A stretch of DNA of 64,000 nucleotides, taken from Clostridiales bacterium NK3B98 (GTDB lineage Bacteria > Bacillota > Clostridia > Oscillospirales > Oscillospiraceae). Shown here one piece after another: positions 13,884 through 24,001 of the stretch (position 1 is the first letter of the stretch; each line of letters opens with the position of its first letter). Both the position numbers and the translations under genes were made by a program. The notes under the pieces were generated by a model. That model was not told where the DNA came from, ran no database searches, and saw only the letters and a list, made by a program, of their open reading frames with translations. The stretch covers positions 1 to 64,000 of the forward strand of contig ATWA01000006.1 of NCBI GenBank assembly GCA_000421005.1, given 5' to 3'.

Positions 13884-16070
13884 TTACTTGTCGCAGTAGG
13901 CCACAGCGCTCTCGCTGGCCACCGTGCCAAAGACCACGATATCCGCCACAGCATTGCCGCCGATTCGGTTGCCGCCGTGGACGCCGCCGCAGACCTCTCC
14001 CGCTGCGAACAGACCGGGAATGGGCTTGCCCTCGGTGTTGATGACCTGCGCTTGCGTGTCAATCTTCACGCCGCCCATGGTATGGTGGATACCCGGGGCG
14101 ATTTTGATGGCGTAGAAGGGAGCTACGCTGAGATCGTTCTCCATGCCGGTGTCACGACCAAACTCCTCATCGTTCTTGTTGGCAACCGCCTGATTCCAAG
14201 TGCTCAGCGTCTCGGACAAGGTAGCAGGATCACAGCCGATTTGCTCTGCCAGTCCTTCGATGGTGTCAGCCTGTACGGTGATGCCAATGGAGACATACTT
14301 CTCAATGGCTTTCAGACCATCCCGGAGCCGCTGGTCGAAGAGGATGTAGGCATAGCCGCCGGTCTGCTCCAGCTCGGCAGCGGAGACCTTGTCCCGGGTG
14401 AGCAGCTCGTCGGTAAACCGCTTGCCCTCCTGATTCACCAGAATTGCGCCGTCACCCCGGACGCTCTCGGTAATCAGCATACTGGTACCCTGCTCCACCG
14501 TGGGATGGAGCTGAATCTGCTCGATGTCAACCAGATCAGCGCCAACCGCCTGTGCCATGACGATGCCGTCACCCATAGCGCCGGGAGCGCTGGTGGAGAC
14601 AGTGCCTTCCAGATCGGGACGGTACTGGACGATCATATCCTGATTATTACCAAAGCCGCCGGTGGTGAGGATCACCGCCTTGGCGTTGATGGTGTAATTG
14701 GTGTCTGCGCTCTCTGCCTTCACGCCTACTACCGTGCCGTTATCGGAAATCAGCTCGGTGGCTTTGGTGTCGTACAGGACATTGATGCCCAGCTCGTTCA
14801 CCTTGTTCAGGAACCGGGTGACCAGGAAGGCGCCTACGCCGGAGCCGTCCTCGGGGGCATGGATTCGGGCGTTGGTAGCGCCGCCGGAGAAGCTGACCTT
14901 GGGCAGGGGCGCGCCGATGGAGTCCAGCCAGTCAATGCCCTTGGCGGAGTTCTGCGCCATGACGGTGACCAGATCCTTGTTGTTCATCTGGTGTCCGCCC
15001 TCCATGGTGTCGTCGATGAACTGCTGCACACTGTCCTCGATGCCCTGTTCTGCCTGATAATGGGTCTCGGCTGCGTTCATGCCGCCGGTAGCCTTGGTGG
15101 TATTGCCGCCCACATAGGGCATTCTCTCCAACAGAATCACGTTTTTGCCTGCCTGAGTGGCTTTGATGGCTGCGGTCATGCCTGCGCCGCCTGCGCCCAC
15201 AATGCAGATGTCACAGTCCAGCGTCTCATCCGTCTTGGGTGCGTCGGGGTCGGCTTCTTCCGGTGCAGGGAAGCGGGACAGGTCTGCCCCTGCCTCTGTA
15301 AGCGCCTGCTGGAGGGCACGCATAATGGCGCTGCTGGTGACGGTAGCGCCGCTGAGTGCGTCCACGTTGGGACTTTGCGCATCCATAATCCGCTCACCCA
15401 GCATACTCACAGCAAAGGAGCCGATGTTCTCCGTCTCGTGGTCGCCGGAAATCTGGATGTCCTCAATGGCCATCTCGCTGACCGTGACTGTGACCTCCAC
15501 GTCACCGCCGAAACCCTTGGAAGAGCCGGTGTAAGTGCCTGGGATGAACAGATTGTCCCCCTCTGCCTTGGGTCCGGTCTCGATCTCCTGACCGGAGGCC
15601 AAGGCCAGTGCGTTGGCGGCTGCTTCCTTCACAGCGCCGCTGGTAAAGGATGCGCCGGACACGCCGTCGATATCAGCGCTCTGTGCGGTGATGATCTGGT
15701 TGCGCAGCTCAGGGATCGCGGCGCCGCCCACATCCGGAGTCTCGCCCTGTCCGGCAATTACCACGTCAGCAATTCCCCCGGCGTCACCGATGGTAATGGT
15801 GACATCCACAGGGCCGCCAAAGCCGTTGGCCGTTGCCGTGTAGGTGCCGGGCTGAAATGCGCCTGCCGCATTGGCGTCTGCGCTGATAGGTTCCGCCTCC
15901 GCCACAGCGGGAACAGCCGGTGTCTCCGCTGTCTGAGCAGCGGAAGACTGCGCCGCCTGATTGTCTGGGTTGAGGTAATACTCCACCGCCATCAGACCAA
16001 AGAGCATTGCGATGGACACTGCGGCGGCAATCAGCCCGCGCAGAAGTCCGGTTTTCGTAGAACCCTTCAT
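13884..16070 (-). CDS. membrane-anchored flavoprotein reductase with two FMN-binding domains (fumarate reductase/urocanate reductase-like)
   Basis: The 728-residue protein has an N-terminal membrane anchor (about 10-30), an alanine-rich linker, two FMN-binding domains (about 75-155 and 178-258) each with the flavinylation motif (DGVSGAS, Ser141; DALSGAT, Thr243), and a FAD-binding reductase (about 285-728) with GAGGAG, QLHPTVEQG, SVRGDGAILVN and PGIHHTMGG. Covalent FMN would be attached by an ApbE transferase outside the cell. Enzymes of this type pass electrons to fumarate, urocanate or other unsaturated acids outside the membrane; the acceptor here is unknown. Start: ATG after GGAGGAG. The divergent NusG-II gene supports a role in extracytoplasmic electron transfer. 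Confidence 0.9.
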   Translation of the reverse strand: MKGSTKTGLLRGLIAAAVSIAMLFGLMAVEYYLNPDNQAAQSSAAQTAETPAVPAVAEAEPISADANAAGAFQPGTYTATANGFGGPVDVTITIGDAGGIADVVIAGQGETPDVGGAAIPELRNQIITAQSADIDGVSGASFTSGAVKEAAANALALASGQEIETGPKAEGDNLFIPGTYTGSSKGFGGDVEVTVTVSEMAIEDIQISGDHETENIGSFAVSMLGERIMDAQSPNVDALSGATVTSSAIMRALQQALTEAGADLSRFPAPEEADPDAPKTDETLDCDICIVGAGGAGMTAAIKATQAGKNVILLERMPYVGGNTTKATGGMNAAETHYQAEQGIEDSVQQFIDDTMEGGHQMNNKDLVTVMAQNSAKGIDWLDSIGAPLPKVSFSGGATNARIHAPEDGSGVGAFLVTRFLNKVNELGINVLYDTKATELISDNGTVVGVKAESADTNYTINAKAVILTTGGFGNNQDMIVQYRPDLEGTVSTSAPGAMGDGIVMAQAVGADLVDIEQIQLHPTVEQGTSMLITESVRGDGAILVNQEGKRFTDELLTRDKVSAAELEQTGGYAYILFDQRLRDGLKAIEKYVSIGITVQADTIEGLAEQIGCDPATLSETLSTWNQAVANKNDEEFGRDTGMENDLSVAPFYAIKIAPGIHHTMGGVKIDTQAQVINTEGKPIPGLFAAGEVCGGVHGGNRIGGNAVADIVVFGTVASESAVAYCDK

Positions 16071-16112
16071 TCGTTTTCTCCTCCTCTGAATGGAATCGCT
16101 ATGGTATAGGTC

Positions 16113-16141
16113 ATTCTATCATTTGAAGCAACTATTGTAAA
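16113..16141 (-). promoter_or_regulatory. promoter of the flavoprotein reductase gene
   Basis: On the minus strand TTTACA (16141-16136), a 17-bp spacer and TAGAAT (16118-16113) lie 43 bp before the start. Confidence 0.85.
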
Positions 16142-16175
16142 GCACTTTTTCTCTGTGAATCCTGTTTTTTCGACA

Positions 16176-16205
16176 TTGGCAGTCTGAGTCAGGCCATGCT
16201 ATAAT
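16176..16205 (+). promoter_or_regulatory. promoter of the NusG-II-domain gene
   Basis: TTGGCA (16176-16181), an 18-bp spacer and a perfect TATAAT (16200-16205) precede the start at 16249. The -35 regions of the two divergent promoters are about 35 bp apart. Confidence 0.8.
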
Positions 16206-16248
16206 AGCTGCATTCCATCCTTCCCGTGTACATGACAGGAGGCTGTCT

Positions 16249-16605
16249 ATGACTTCCTTTTTCGGTGCAAAATCCCCCAGGAGGGATTTCATTTTCATCT
16301 GCGCATTGGGGCTGTGCGCTGCCATATTGGCAGCGGTGCTGCTGACACACCGTCACAGCGGCCATCAGGTGGTGGTGCTGGTCAACGGCAAAGAACAGGT
16401 CTCCCTCTCTCTGGAAGAAAACCAGAGTTACACCATTGACGACGGGTACGGCGGGGAAAACCATCTGGTTATTCAGGACGGGATTGCCTGCATAGATGAG
16501 GCAAACTGTCCTGACCGCATCTGCGTCCTACAGGGTGCCATCTCTCAGACAGGGGACTGTCTCATCTGCCTGCCCCACGGGGTTGTGGTAGAGATACGGG
16601 AATAA
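16249..16605 (+). CDS. NusG domain II-containing membrane-anchored protein
   Basis: The 118-residue protein has a basic N-terminus, one transmembrane helix (about 15-33) and a small extracytoplasmic beta domain of the NusG-II type (VVVLVNGKEQVSLSLEENQSY...GENHLVIQDG...CPDRICVLQG). Three cysteines in CPDRIC and GDCLIC are typical. These proteins are often encoded near FMN-binding, ApbE or Rnf genes, and here the gene is divergent from a two-FMN reductase. A role in flavin-based electron transfer is therefore inferred; the biochemical function is not established. AGGAGG precedes the ATG. Confidence 0.85.
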   Translation: MTSFFGAKSPRRDFIFICALGLCAAILAAVLLTHRHSGHQVVVLVNGKEQVSLSLEENQSYTIDDGYGGENHLVIQDGIACIDEANCPDRICVLQGAISQTGDCLICLPHGVVVEIRE

Positions 16606-16608
16606 AAA

Positions 16609-16649
16609 ACACGCCACAGCAGACTTTTGCCCGCTGTCAGCGTGTCTTT
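16609..16649. terminator. bidirectional terminator
   Basis: ACACGC..CAGC (16609-16620) pairs with GCTG..GCGTGT (16633-16645). The minus strand shows TTTTTTATTC after the stem, serving the acyl-CoA synthetase gene; the plus side (CTTT) is weaker. Confidence 0.75.
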
Positions 16650-16651
16650 GG

Positions 16652-18310
16652 TCAGAATCGTTTCAGCACGCCTGCCTCATAATCCCGGCTGGCCTGCTCT
16701 TTGATGACATTGTGCAGTTTTTTTCCTGTGGCATTGTAGGGAATGGCGTCCACCAGACGGTAGTACCGGGGGCGTTTGTAGGGGGAAAGCCGGTTGCCCC
16801 GGTTGCAAAAATCCACCAGCTCCCGCACAGTAAGTCCCTCCCGTTTGGGGACCACATAGGCCACTACCGCCTCCCCCCGCACCGGGTCAGGCACCGAGGT
16901 GACGATACACTCCCCCACATCAGGGTGTTCCAGCAGCGCCTCCTCCACCTGTGCCGGGTAGATGTTCTCCCCGGAGGAGATAATCATGTCGTCCTTTCTG
17001 CCGCAGATGGTGATATATCCCTCTGCGTCCCATGTGGCAAGGTCGCCGGTGTACATCCAGCCCTGACGGAACTTCTGCTTCTCCATTTCCGGATTTTGAT
17101 AGTAGGCGCAGGTGGACTTGTTGGGGGAAAAAATGACAACCTCCCCTACGCTGACCCCGTCCTGCGGCACAGTGTCCTCCGGGTCGGCGGTTCCCCCCTC
17201 GCGGACGCAGACCACCCGCACATCGTCGTCAATGCAGCTTCGCCCGGCGCTGCCTGCGTGGTCGGGCAGGTCCGGGGGCAGGAGAAAGGTGTTGCACAGC
17301 GTTTCCGTGGTGCCGTAGCCGTTGTAGATGTTCGGGGTCAGGGTACGCATATAGCGGATGCAGCTCTCCCGCTCCAGCGGCGCTCCCATGGTCACCAGTC
17401 CCCGGAGCCTGCTCAGGTCATGGGGATTCTTCTCCTGCATCCGGCAGAGCATCTCCAGTGAGGATGGTGCGCCAATCAGGTAGGTGACCCCGTATTTCTC
17501 TACCCATTGCAGGCTTTGCTTGGGGCTGAAGGTACGCATGGTCACCACCGCCCCGCCCACATACAAGGTCGGTCCCAATCCCACCACATGACAGCCGCCC
17601 CGGTGAAACCATGGGGTCATGTTCAATGTCACATCCCGGCAGTTCATGGCGTAGTGCATAATAATGTCGTGGGCGGAAAGTACGTCGTTGATGTCGTTGA
17701 TGGGTACGCTTTTGGGCAGCGCCGTGGTACCGGAGGTACAAAGCCGCAGCACCTCGTCGTAGATATGGGGTCGGAAGCCCATCTCCGGAGCAAAGGTGTC
17801 CTTGTCCACCACATAGTCCTGATACAGGATATGCCCCTCCGGGAGGATTTCATCCCACAGGTTGTCCGCCATCACCATCCGATGGGGCTTCCACGTCGCA
17901 ATGCGGAGCATTTCCTCCACCTTGCCCACAATCTCCGCAGAATAGAGAAACACCTTGGGGCGGTTGAAGTCCAGCAGCAGGGCCAATTCATAAGGGGCAA
18001 GGTTGAAGTTTGCCAGATAGAGTATGGCGCCGATTTTCCGGGGGGCGATATAGGCAGCCGCCATCTCCGGGCAGTTCAGCGTGGCGCACATCACCACGTC
18101 TCCCCGCTCCACCCCGTCCCGGCGCAGGGCGTGGGCAAGCTGATTGGACCGCCGGTCCAGCTGCCGGTAGCTCCACTGGCGCTGGCTCACCGGGTCGATG
18201 ACAGCAGGGCGGTTTCCATAGCGGCGCACATTGCGCAAAAAGCCGTTGAGCCAGGTGAAACCATGCTCAAAGCTGTCCCTAAACATCTCATCCTGATAGG
18301 TTCTTTCCAT
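16652..18310 (-). CDS. AMP-binding acyl-CoA synthetase/ligase
   Basis: The 552-residue enzyme of the ANL superfamily activates a carboxylic acid with ATP and then transfers it to CoA. Visible motifs are LCTSGTTALPKS (P-loop), NGYGTTE, YTGDLATWD, GRKDDMI and the C-terminal lysine in YNATGKK. The substrate (fatty or aromatic acid) cannot be deduced. The ATG at 18310 is preferred, with AAGGGGAG at 8-nt spacing; the frame extends upstream to 18448 but crosses the promoter. It forms a single-gene unit with its own promoter and terminator. Confidence 0.9.
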   Translation of the reverse strand: MERTYQDEMFRDSFEHGFTWLNGFLRNVRRYGNRPAVIDPVSQRQWSYRQLDRRSNQLAHALRRDGVERGDVVMCATLNCPEMAAAYIAPRKIGAILYLANFNLAPYELALLLDFNRPKVFLYSAEIVGKVEEMLRIATWKPHRMVMADNLWDEILPEGHILYQDYVVDKDTFAPEMGFRPHIYDEVLRLCTSGTTALPKSVPINDINDVLSAHDIIMHYAMNCRDVTLNMTPWFHRGGCHVVGLGPTLYVGGAVVTMRTFSPKQSLQWVEKYGVTYLIGAPSSLEMLCRMQEKNPHDLSRLRGLVTMGAPLERESCIRYMRTLTPNIYNGYGTTETLCNTFLLPPDLPDHAGSAGRSCIDDDVRVVCVREGGTADPEDTVPQDGVSVGEVVIFSPNKSTCAYYQNPEMEKQKFRQGWMYTGDLATWDAEGYITICGRKDDMIISSGENIYPAQVEEALLEHPDVGECIVTSVPDPVRGEAVVAYVVPKREGLTVRELVDFCNRGNRLSPYKRPRYYRLVDAIPYNATGKKLHNVIKEQASRDYEAGVLKRF

Positions 18311-18377
18311 TGGTATTACTCCCCTTCGGATGCCGTTTTTGATGCGCCGAAACCCCTTTTGGCTGTCCGTGGAGTGT

Positions 18378-18406
18378 ATTATAGCATCAGGCCATACTTT
18401 TGTCAA
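18378..18406 (-). promoter_or_regulatory. consensus promoter of the acyl-CoA synthetase gene
   Basis: On the minus strand TTGACA (18406-18401), 17 bp and TATAAT (18383-18378) form a perfect consensus promoter. Confidence 0.9.
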
Positions 18407-18470
18407 TGAGTCTGCATTTCTTCCCCTGTTTTCTGTTCTTTCCGACATTTTTTCTAAGGAGTTGACCGAT

Positions 18471-18986
18471 TTGTTTCCCTATACTCTGATTCGTTCCCGG
18501 CGGAAAACCCTGTCTTTGGAGATTCAGCGGGATTTGACGGTTGTGGTCCGTGCCCCCCTGCGGATGCCCCAGCGGGACATTGACGATTTTCTCCGCCGCC
18601 ATGAGGACTGGCTGCAAAAGCACATGGACAGGGCAGCGCAGCGCCGGGAAAACCACCCGGAGCCCACCCCGGAGCAGGCCAAGGCGCTGATACAAAAGGC
18701 AAAGGACATTTTACCGGGCAAGGTGGCGCACTACGCCCGGATCATGGGGCTCACCCCCGCAGGCATCACCATCACCGGAGCCCGCACCCGGTTTGGCTCC
18801 TGCTCTCCCAAAAATCGGCTGTCCTTTTCCTGGCGGCTGATGGACTACCCGGAGCAGGCCATTGACTATGTGGTGGTACACGAGCTTGCCCACATTGTCC
18901 ACAAAAATCACTCCCCCGCCTTTCATGCGCTGGTGGCCAGCGTCCTGCCCGACCACAGGCAGCGCAGGCAGCTTTTGAAACAATAG
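18471..18986 (+). CDS. YgjP-like zinc metallopeptidase domain protein
   Basis: The protein has the YgjP/DUF45 layout: YTLIRSRRKTLSLEI at the start, VRAPLRMPQRDIDDF, FGSCSPKNRLSFSWRL and the zinc site VVHELAHIVHKNHSPAF (HExxH plus downstream His). A TTG start at 18471 is chosen because AAGGAG lies 9 nt before it and the family N-terminus begins right after; the 171-residue product is then complete. The frame upstream to 18330 overlaps the divergent promoter. The physiological substrate is unknown. Confidence 0.85.
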   Translation: MFPYTLIRSRRKTLSLEIQRDLTVVVRAPLRMPQRDIDDFLRRHEDWLQKHMDRAAQRRENHPEPTPEQAKALIQKAKDILPGKVAHYARIMGLTPAGITITGARTRFGSCSPKNRLSFSWRLMDYPEQAIDYVVVHELAHIVHKNHSPAFHALVASVLPDHRQRRQLLKQ

Positions 18987-19014
18987 CCAGCGGCGTTTTT
19001 CGCCCTGGTTCCCC

Positions 19015-19043
19015 TTGACATTCCGCTGGAATTGTTCTATCAT
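19015..19043 (+). promoter_or_regulatory. promoter of enolase
   Basis: TTGACA (19015-19020), a 17-bp spacer and TATCAT (19038-19043) lie 87 bp upstream of the start codon, leaving a leader of about 80 nt. Confidence 0.85.
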
Positions 19044-19051
19044 ATCGTTAG

Positions 19052-20431
<1,380 letters not shown>

Positions 20432-20454
20432 GATTCTTTCCCAGAAAAGCGCTT

Positions 20455-20484
20455 GCCCCTCTCCTTTCGGAGAGGGGCTTTTAT
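20455..20484 (+). terminator. intrinsic terminator of eno
   Basis: The perfect stem GCCCCTCTCC/GGAGAGGGGC with a TTTC loop is followed by TTTTATT. Confidence 0.9.
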
Positions 20485-20497
20485 TCACGTTACTGTT

Positions 20498-21001
20498 TCA
20501 TTCCAGCAAAATTCCCATCTGTCCAAGCTGCTCACACACCCTCTGGTAAGCCCCCTCATCCGGGCAGCGGAGGGTATGGAGATGGATGCCGTCGGTGAGC
20601 ATACTCAGGGGATTTGCCTGTTTGGAGCGCTGTAAAAACTGCTCCACATCGTACCGGGAGGCGAGCTGCAAGGCTCCGGTGAGCTGCCCGTAGACAGGAT
20701 GCTCCACCATCACGTCCAGCACGGTGCAGCCGTTGTCCACGCAGGTATTCAGCTCGGTTCCCGTCTGTTCTCCGGTGTGGCACACGGCGATGGTGCGGAG
20801 GATGCCTTCCTCCTGTCTGCGCAGCAGATAGCCCCGGGGGGTTGCCTCAATGGCGTGACCCTCCGCACGAAGCAGCGCCACATCCCCTACAATAATCTGC
20901 CGGCTGACGGCAAACCGAGCGGCCAGCGTGCTGGCGCTGATGGGGCTGTCCGACTGCTGGATGGTCTGCAAAACCGATGTGCGCCGCTGCTGGGTCTGCA
21001 T
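20498..21001 (-). CDS. niaR: NiaR-type niacin-responsive repressor (HTH_11 + 3H domain)
   Basis: The 167-residue protein has an N-terminal winged HTH (LQTIQQSDSPISASTLAARFAVSRQIIVGDVALLRAEGH) and a C-terminal 3H domain with the metal-binding histidines in VCHTGE, VEHPVYG and DGIHLHT. NiaR represses NAD biosynthesis or niacin uptake genes when niacin is abundant. It starts 11 bp after the pcrA stop and so is probably cotranscribed with it. No NAD genes are in the window, so targets are elsewhere. Confidence 0.9.
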   Translation of the reverse strand: MQTQQRRTSVLQTIQQSDSPISASTLAARFAVSRQIIVGDVALLRAEGHAIEATPRGYLLRRQEEGILRTIAVCHTGEQTGTELNTCVDNGCTVLDVMVEHPVYGQLTGALQLASRYDVEQFLQRSKQANPLSMLTDGIHLHTLRCPDEGAYQRVCEQLGQMGILLE

Positions 21002-21012
21002 CCTTGCTCACC

Positions 21013-23526
21013 TCATTCCACTTTGGTCATATGCTGGGCGGCGGATTTCAGCATCATCCGCTTGGTACCCACATTGTCAAAGGCGATTTCCACCAGCGCA
21101 TCTCCCCCCATGGGAGTAACCGAAGTAATCATGCCTCTGCCAAAGGCGGTATGGTCCACCATCTCGCCTTTTTTGAACTGAGCCAGCAGCGTCACATTCT
21201 GAGCAACCGCAGAAGCGCCCACCACTGTCCCTGCCCGGGAAATGGTGCTGCCCCCGCCCAGCTTGCCCTCCCGGGCAATGCGCTGGCTCTGGCGGTTAAA
21301 GCCTCTCCGGTTCTGATAGCCGCTGCGGGAATGCTCGCCTCCAGAGGATGTCTGTCCCTCTGCATCTGCCCAGTGTCCGCCGTACTCCCGCTCGCTCTGG
21401 CTGATGGCACCCCGTCCGCTGCGTTCCAAATACTCCTCCGGAATCTCCGAGACGAACCGGGAGGGACGGTTGCTGGTGGTGTGGCCGAAAATCATCCGGT
21501 GCTGGGCGCTGGTGAGGTAGAGATGCTCCTTTGCCCGGGTCAGCGCCACATAGCACAGCCGCCGTTCCTCCTCCATCTCCTCCCGTTCGCCGATGACCCG
21601 CATACCGGGGAAGATGCCCTCTTCCATGCCCACCACAAACACGCTGGGAAATTCCAGTCCCTTGGCGGCGTGCATGGTCATCATCACCACAGCGTCGTCG
21701 CTGTCGCTGGCGCTGTCCAAATCGGTGTACAGCGCCACCTCGTCCAGAAAACCTGCAAGGGTAGGTTCTTCCGCATTGTCCACATAGCCCTGCACCGAGC
21801 TTTTCAGCTCCTGCACGTTCTCCATGCGGGTGCGGTTTTCCAGCGTATCCTTGGCCTCCAGCGCCTTCAGATAGCCAGTGAGGGATACTGCCTCGTCATA
21901 GAAATCGGGCAGGGTCATGAGGGGCAGCTTCTCCCGCAACTCCTCCATCATAGCGGCGAAGGTATTCAGCTTTGCGGCGGATTTGCTCAGTTCCGGATAG
22001 TCCGAGGCGTGGGTGATAATGTCATACAGAGTGCGGCTCTCCCGCACAGCCAGCTCCCCGGCGGTATCCACCGTCTTGCTGCCGATGCCCCGGGCTGGGA
22101 CATTGATGATCCGCCGCAGGCGCAGCTCGTCCGCCGGGTTGTGGATGACACAGAGATAGGCCAGCATATCCTTGACCTCTGCCCGGTCAAAGAAGCGGAT
22201 GCCCCCAAAAATCTTATAGGGAATGCCGTTGCGCTTGAAGGCGTACTCCATGGCGTTGGACTGGGCATTCATCCGATAGAGTACCGCATGGTCCTTCCAG
22301 TGCCTGCCCTGACTGATGCCGTTGAGTATCTGAGATGCCACATACTGCGCCTCGTCGTTCTCGTTCATAGCAGTGTAGCAGCGAATCTTGTCCCCGCTGC
22401 CCGCCTGTGTCCAAAGCTCCTTGCCTTTTCGCCCCTGATTGTTGCGAATGACGGCGTTGGCAGCGTCCAAAATGTTCTGGGTAGAGCGGTAGTTTCGCTC
22501 CAAGCGAATCACCCGGGCACCCTCGTACTGTTCTTCAAAGGAGAGGATATTCTCGATGGTAGCGCCACGGAAGCGGTAGATGGACTGGTCATCGTCACCC
22601 ACCACGCAGATATTCTCCCATTTACCCGCCAGCGTGGAGGCCAGCAGATATTGCAGATGGTTGGTATCCTGATACTCGTCAATGAGCACATAGCGGAATT
22701 TGCTCTGCCAATACTGACGAATCTCCCCGTGGGTGAGCAGCAGACGGACGGTGACGAAAATCAAATCGTCAAAGTCCAGTGCGTCCGCATCCTTCAGCCG
22801 CTTTTCGTACTCCACATACAGCTTTGCCATCTGAATCAGCCGCAGATCTCCGCTTTGGCGGCACTCGTCCAGCCAGTCTGCACCCAGCAGCATCCGGTCC
22901 TTCGCCTTGGAGATATAATTCAGCACCGTCCGGGGCGGGAAGCTCTTTTCATCCAGATTTTCCGACTTGAGGATCTCCTTCACCACTCGCTTGGTGTCGT
23001 CGGTATCATAGATGGTAAAGGAGCGGGTATAGCCCAGCGCCTCAATGTCCCGGCGGAGAATCCGCACACAGGCCGAGTGGAAGGTGGCCGCCCAGATATC
23101 GTTGGCCTCTGGGCCAAGGCGGCGCTCCAGCCGCTCCTTCAGCTCCCCCGCCGCCTTGTTGGTAAAGGTGATGGCCAGAATCGTCCACGGAGCGGCGGGG
23201 CGGAGCTGGCACAGCCGCTCCATCTGGCCTCTCTGCTCCTCCCGGGGCTGCTGTAAAAAGGCTTCCAGCGCCGCAACATCCCCGCTGCTCACCCACTCCG
23301 GCACTTCGTTTACCGTAGGGTCGGAGGCGCAGCCGTACTTGATCAGGTTGGCAATGCGGTGGATGAGTACGGTGGTCTTTCCGCTGCCTGCGCCTGCCAG
23401 CAGCAGCAGCGGGCCTTCTGTGATCAGCACCCCCTGCCGCTGCTCCGGGTTCAGGTTGATAAACTCCTGCTCAATCAATGCCCTTCTGGCAGTCAGAAAT
23501 CGCTTTTGTTCGGTTTCGTTCAGCAT
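21013..23526 (-). CDS. pcrA: ATP-dependent DNA helicase PcrA/UvrD
   Basis: The 837-residue SF1A helicase shows LNPEQRQGV (Q motif), AGAGSGKT (Walker A), AITFTNKAAGELKERL (Ia), LIDEYQDTNHLQ (II), VVGDDDQSIYRFRGA (III), LERNYRS (IV) and MTMHAAKGLEFPSVFVVGMEEG (V). A C-terminal Tudor-like segment (KKGEMVDHTAFGRG) is typical of Gram-positive PcrA, which binds RNA polymerase. It acts in repair and replication-conflict resolution. An insertion of about 70 residues follows motif I (around 65-110). Its consensus promoter overlaps the end of the upstream PRC-barrel gene. Confidence 0.95.
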   Translation of the reverse strand: MLNETEQKRFLTARRALIEQEFINLNPEQRQGVLITEGPLLLLAGAGSGKTTVLIHRIANLIKYGCASDPTVNEVPEWVSSGDVAALEAFLQQPREEQRGQMERLCQLRPAAPWTILAITFTNKAAGELKERLERRLGPEANDIWAATFHSACVRILRRDIEALGYTRSFTIYDTDDTKRVVKEILKSENLDEKSFPPRTVLNYISKAKDRMLLGADWLDECRQSGDLRLIQMAKLYVEYEKRLKDADALDFDDLIFVTVRLLLTHGEIRQYWQSKFRYVLIDEYQDTNHLQYLLASTLAGKWENICVVGDDDQSIYRFRGATIENILSFEEQYEGARVIRLERNYRSTQNILDAANAVIRNNQGRKGKELWTQAGSGDKIRCYTAMNENDEAQYVASQILNGISQGRHWKDHAVLYRMNAQSNAMEYAFKRNGIPYKIFGGIRFFDRAEVKDMLAYLCVIHNPADELRLRRIINVPARGIGSKTVDTAGELAVRESRTLYDIITHASDYPELSKSAAKLNTFAAMMEELREKLPLMTLPDFYDEAVSLTGYLKALEAKDTLENRTRMENVQELKSSVQGYVDNAEEPTLAGFLDEVALYTDLDSASDSDDAVVMMTMHAAKGLEFPSVFVVGMEEGIFPGMRVIGEREEMEEERRLCYVALTRAKEHLYLTSAQHRMIFGHTTSNRPSRFVSEIPEEYLERSGRGAISQSEREYGGHWADAEGQTSSGGEHSRSGYQNRRGFNRQSQRIAREGKLGGGSTISRAGTVVGASAVAQNVTLLAQFKKGEMVDHTAFGRGMITSVTPMGGDALVEIAFDNVGTKRMMLKSAAQHMTKVE

Positions 23527-23572
23527 AAGTGCCTCTCTTTTCTCTTGGTTTCTTTTTCACCTGTGGACTTTT

Positions 23573-23601
23573 ATTATATTCCATTGGCAGGATTTGGTCA
23601 A
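23573..23601 (-). promoter_or_regulatory. promoter of pcrA-niaR
   Basis: On the minus strand TTGACC (23601-23596), 17 bp and TATAAT (23578-23573). It overlaps the last codons of the PRC-barrel gene. Confidence 0.88.
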
Positions 23602-23891
23602 ATGAAATCGGCAAGCCGTTTTCTGCCCCGTTTTTGGGCTGCCGCCGTTCCCGGCTCCCCTTCCACCAGAATGATGTCCGGGCCGAACCGCTTCACCTGC
23701 TCCCAGCGCACCAGATAGGTCTCCCGCTTGCCCAGCAGGCCGAAGAAAAACCTCCCCTGCCCCGGCACCAGCAACCCCCGAATCTGCCCGGTGTCCAGGT
23801 CAAAGGTGAGGTCGCCCACATAGCCGTAGCGGGTGCCGTCGGTGACCGAAATTACCTCCTTGAAGCGCATTTCTTCCAAATTACTCTCCAT
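23598..23891 (-). CDS. YlmC/YmxH-family PRC-barrel sporulation protein
   Basis: The 97-residue protein (MESNLEEMRFKEVISVTDGTRYGYVGD...) is a single PRC-barrel domain of the YlmC/YmxH family, common in spore formers and of unknown biochemical role. The ATG at 23891 is preferred over that at 23897 because GGGAGG lies 7 nt upstream. The tail is basic (QKRGRKRLADF). It is divergent from recQ and 71 bp upstream of pcrA. Confidence 0.8.
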   Translation of the reverse strand: MESNLEEMRFKEVISVTDGTRYGYVGDLTFDLDTGQIRGLLVPGQGRFFFGLLGKRETYLVRWEQVKRFGPDIILVEGEPGTAAAQKRGRKRLADFI

Positions 23892-23942
23892 ATCCATCCC
23901 TCCCGGCGATATGCTATGCCGGAGACGGTTCGTCCTATGCGA

Positions 23943-23971
23943 TTGCAATTTTTTCCCCTTTGGAGTACAAT
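23943..23971 (+). promoter_or_regulatory. promoter of recQ-nudix
   Basis: TTGCAA (23943-23948), 17 bp and TACAAT (23966-23971) lie 30 bp before the recQ start. Confidence 0.8.
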
Positions 23972-24001
23972 ATCCCAGACTGACATAAAGGAGGTGCGGT
24001 T

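Noticed and set aside
13977-16109. 710-residue open frame antisense to the flavoprotein reductase
   Set aside because: Caused by GC-rich codon structure of the real gene; no ribosome site and no family match.
20977-23256. 759-residue open frame antisense to pcrA
   Set aside because: pcrA has all helicase motifs; the antisense frame is low-complexity and without motifs.
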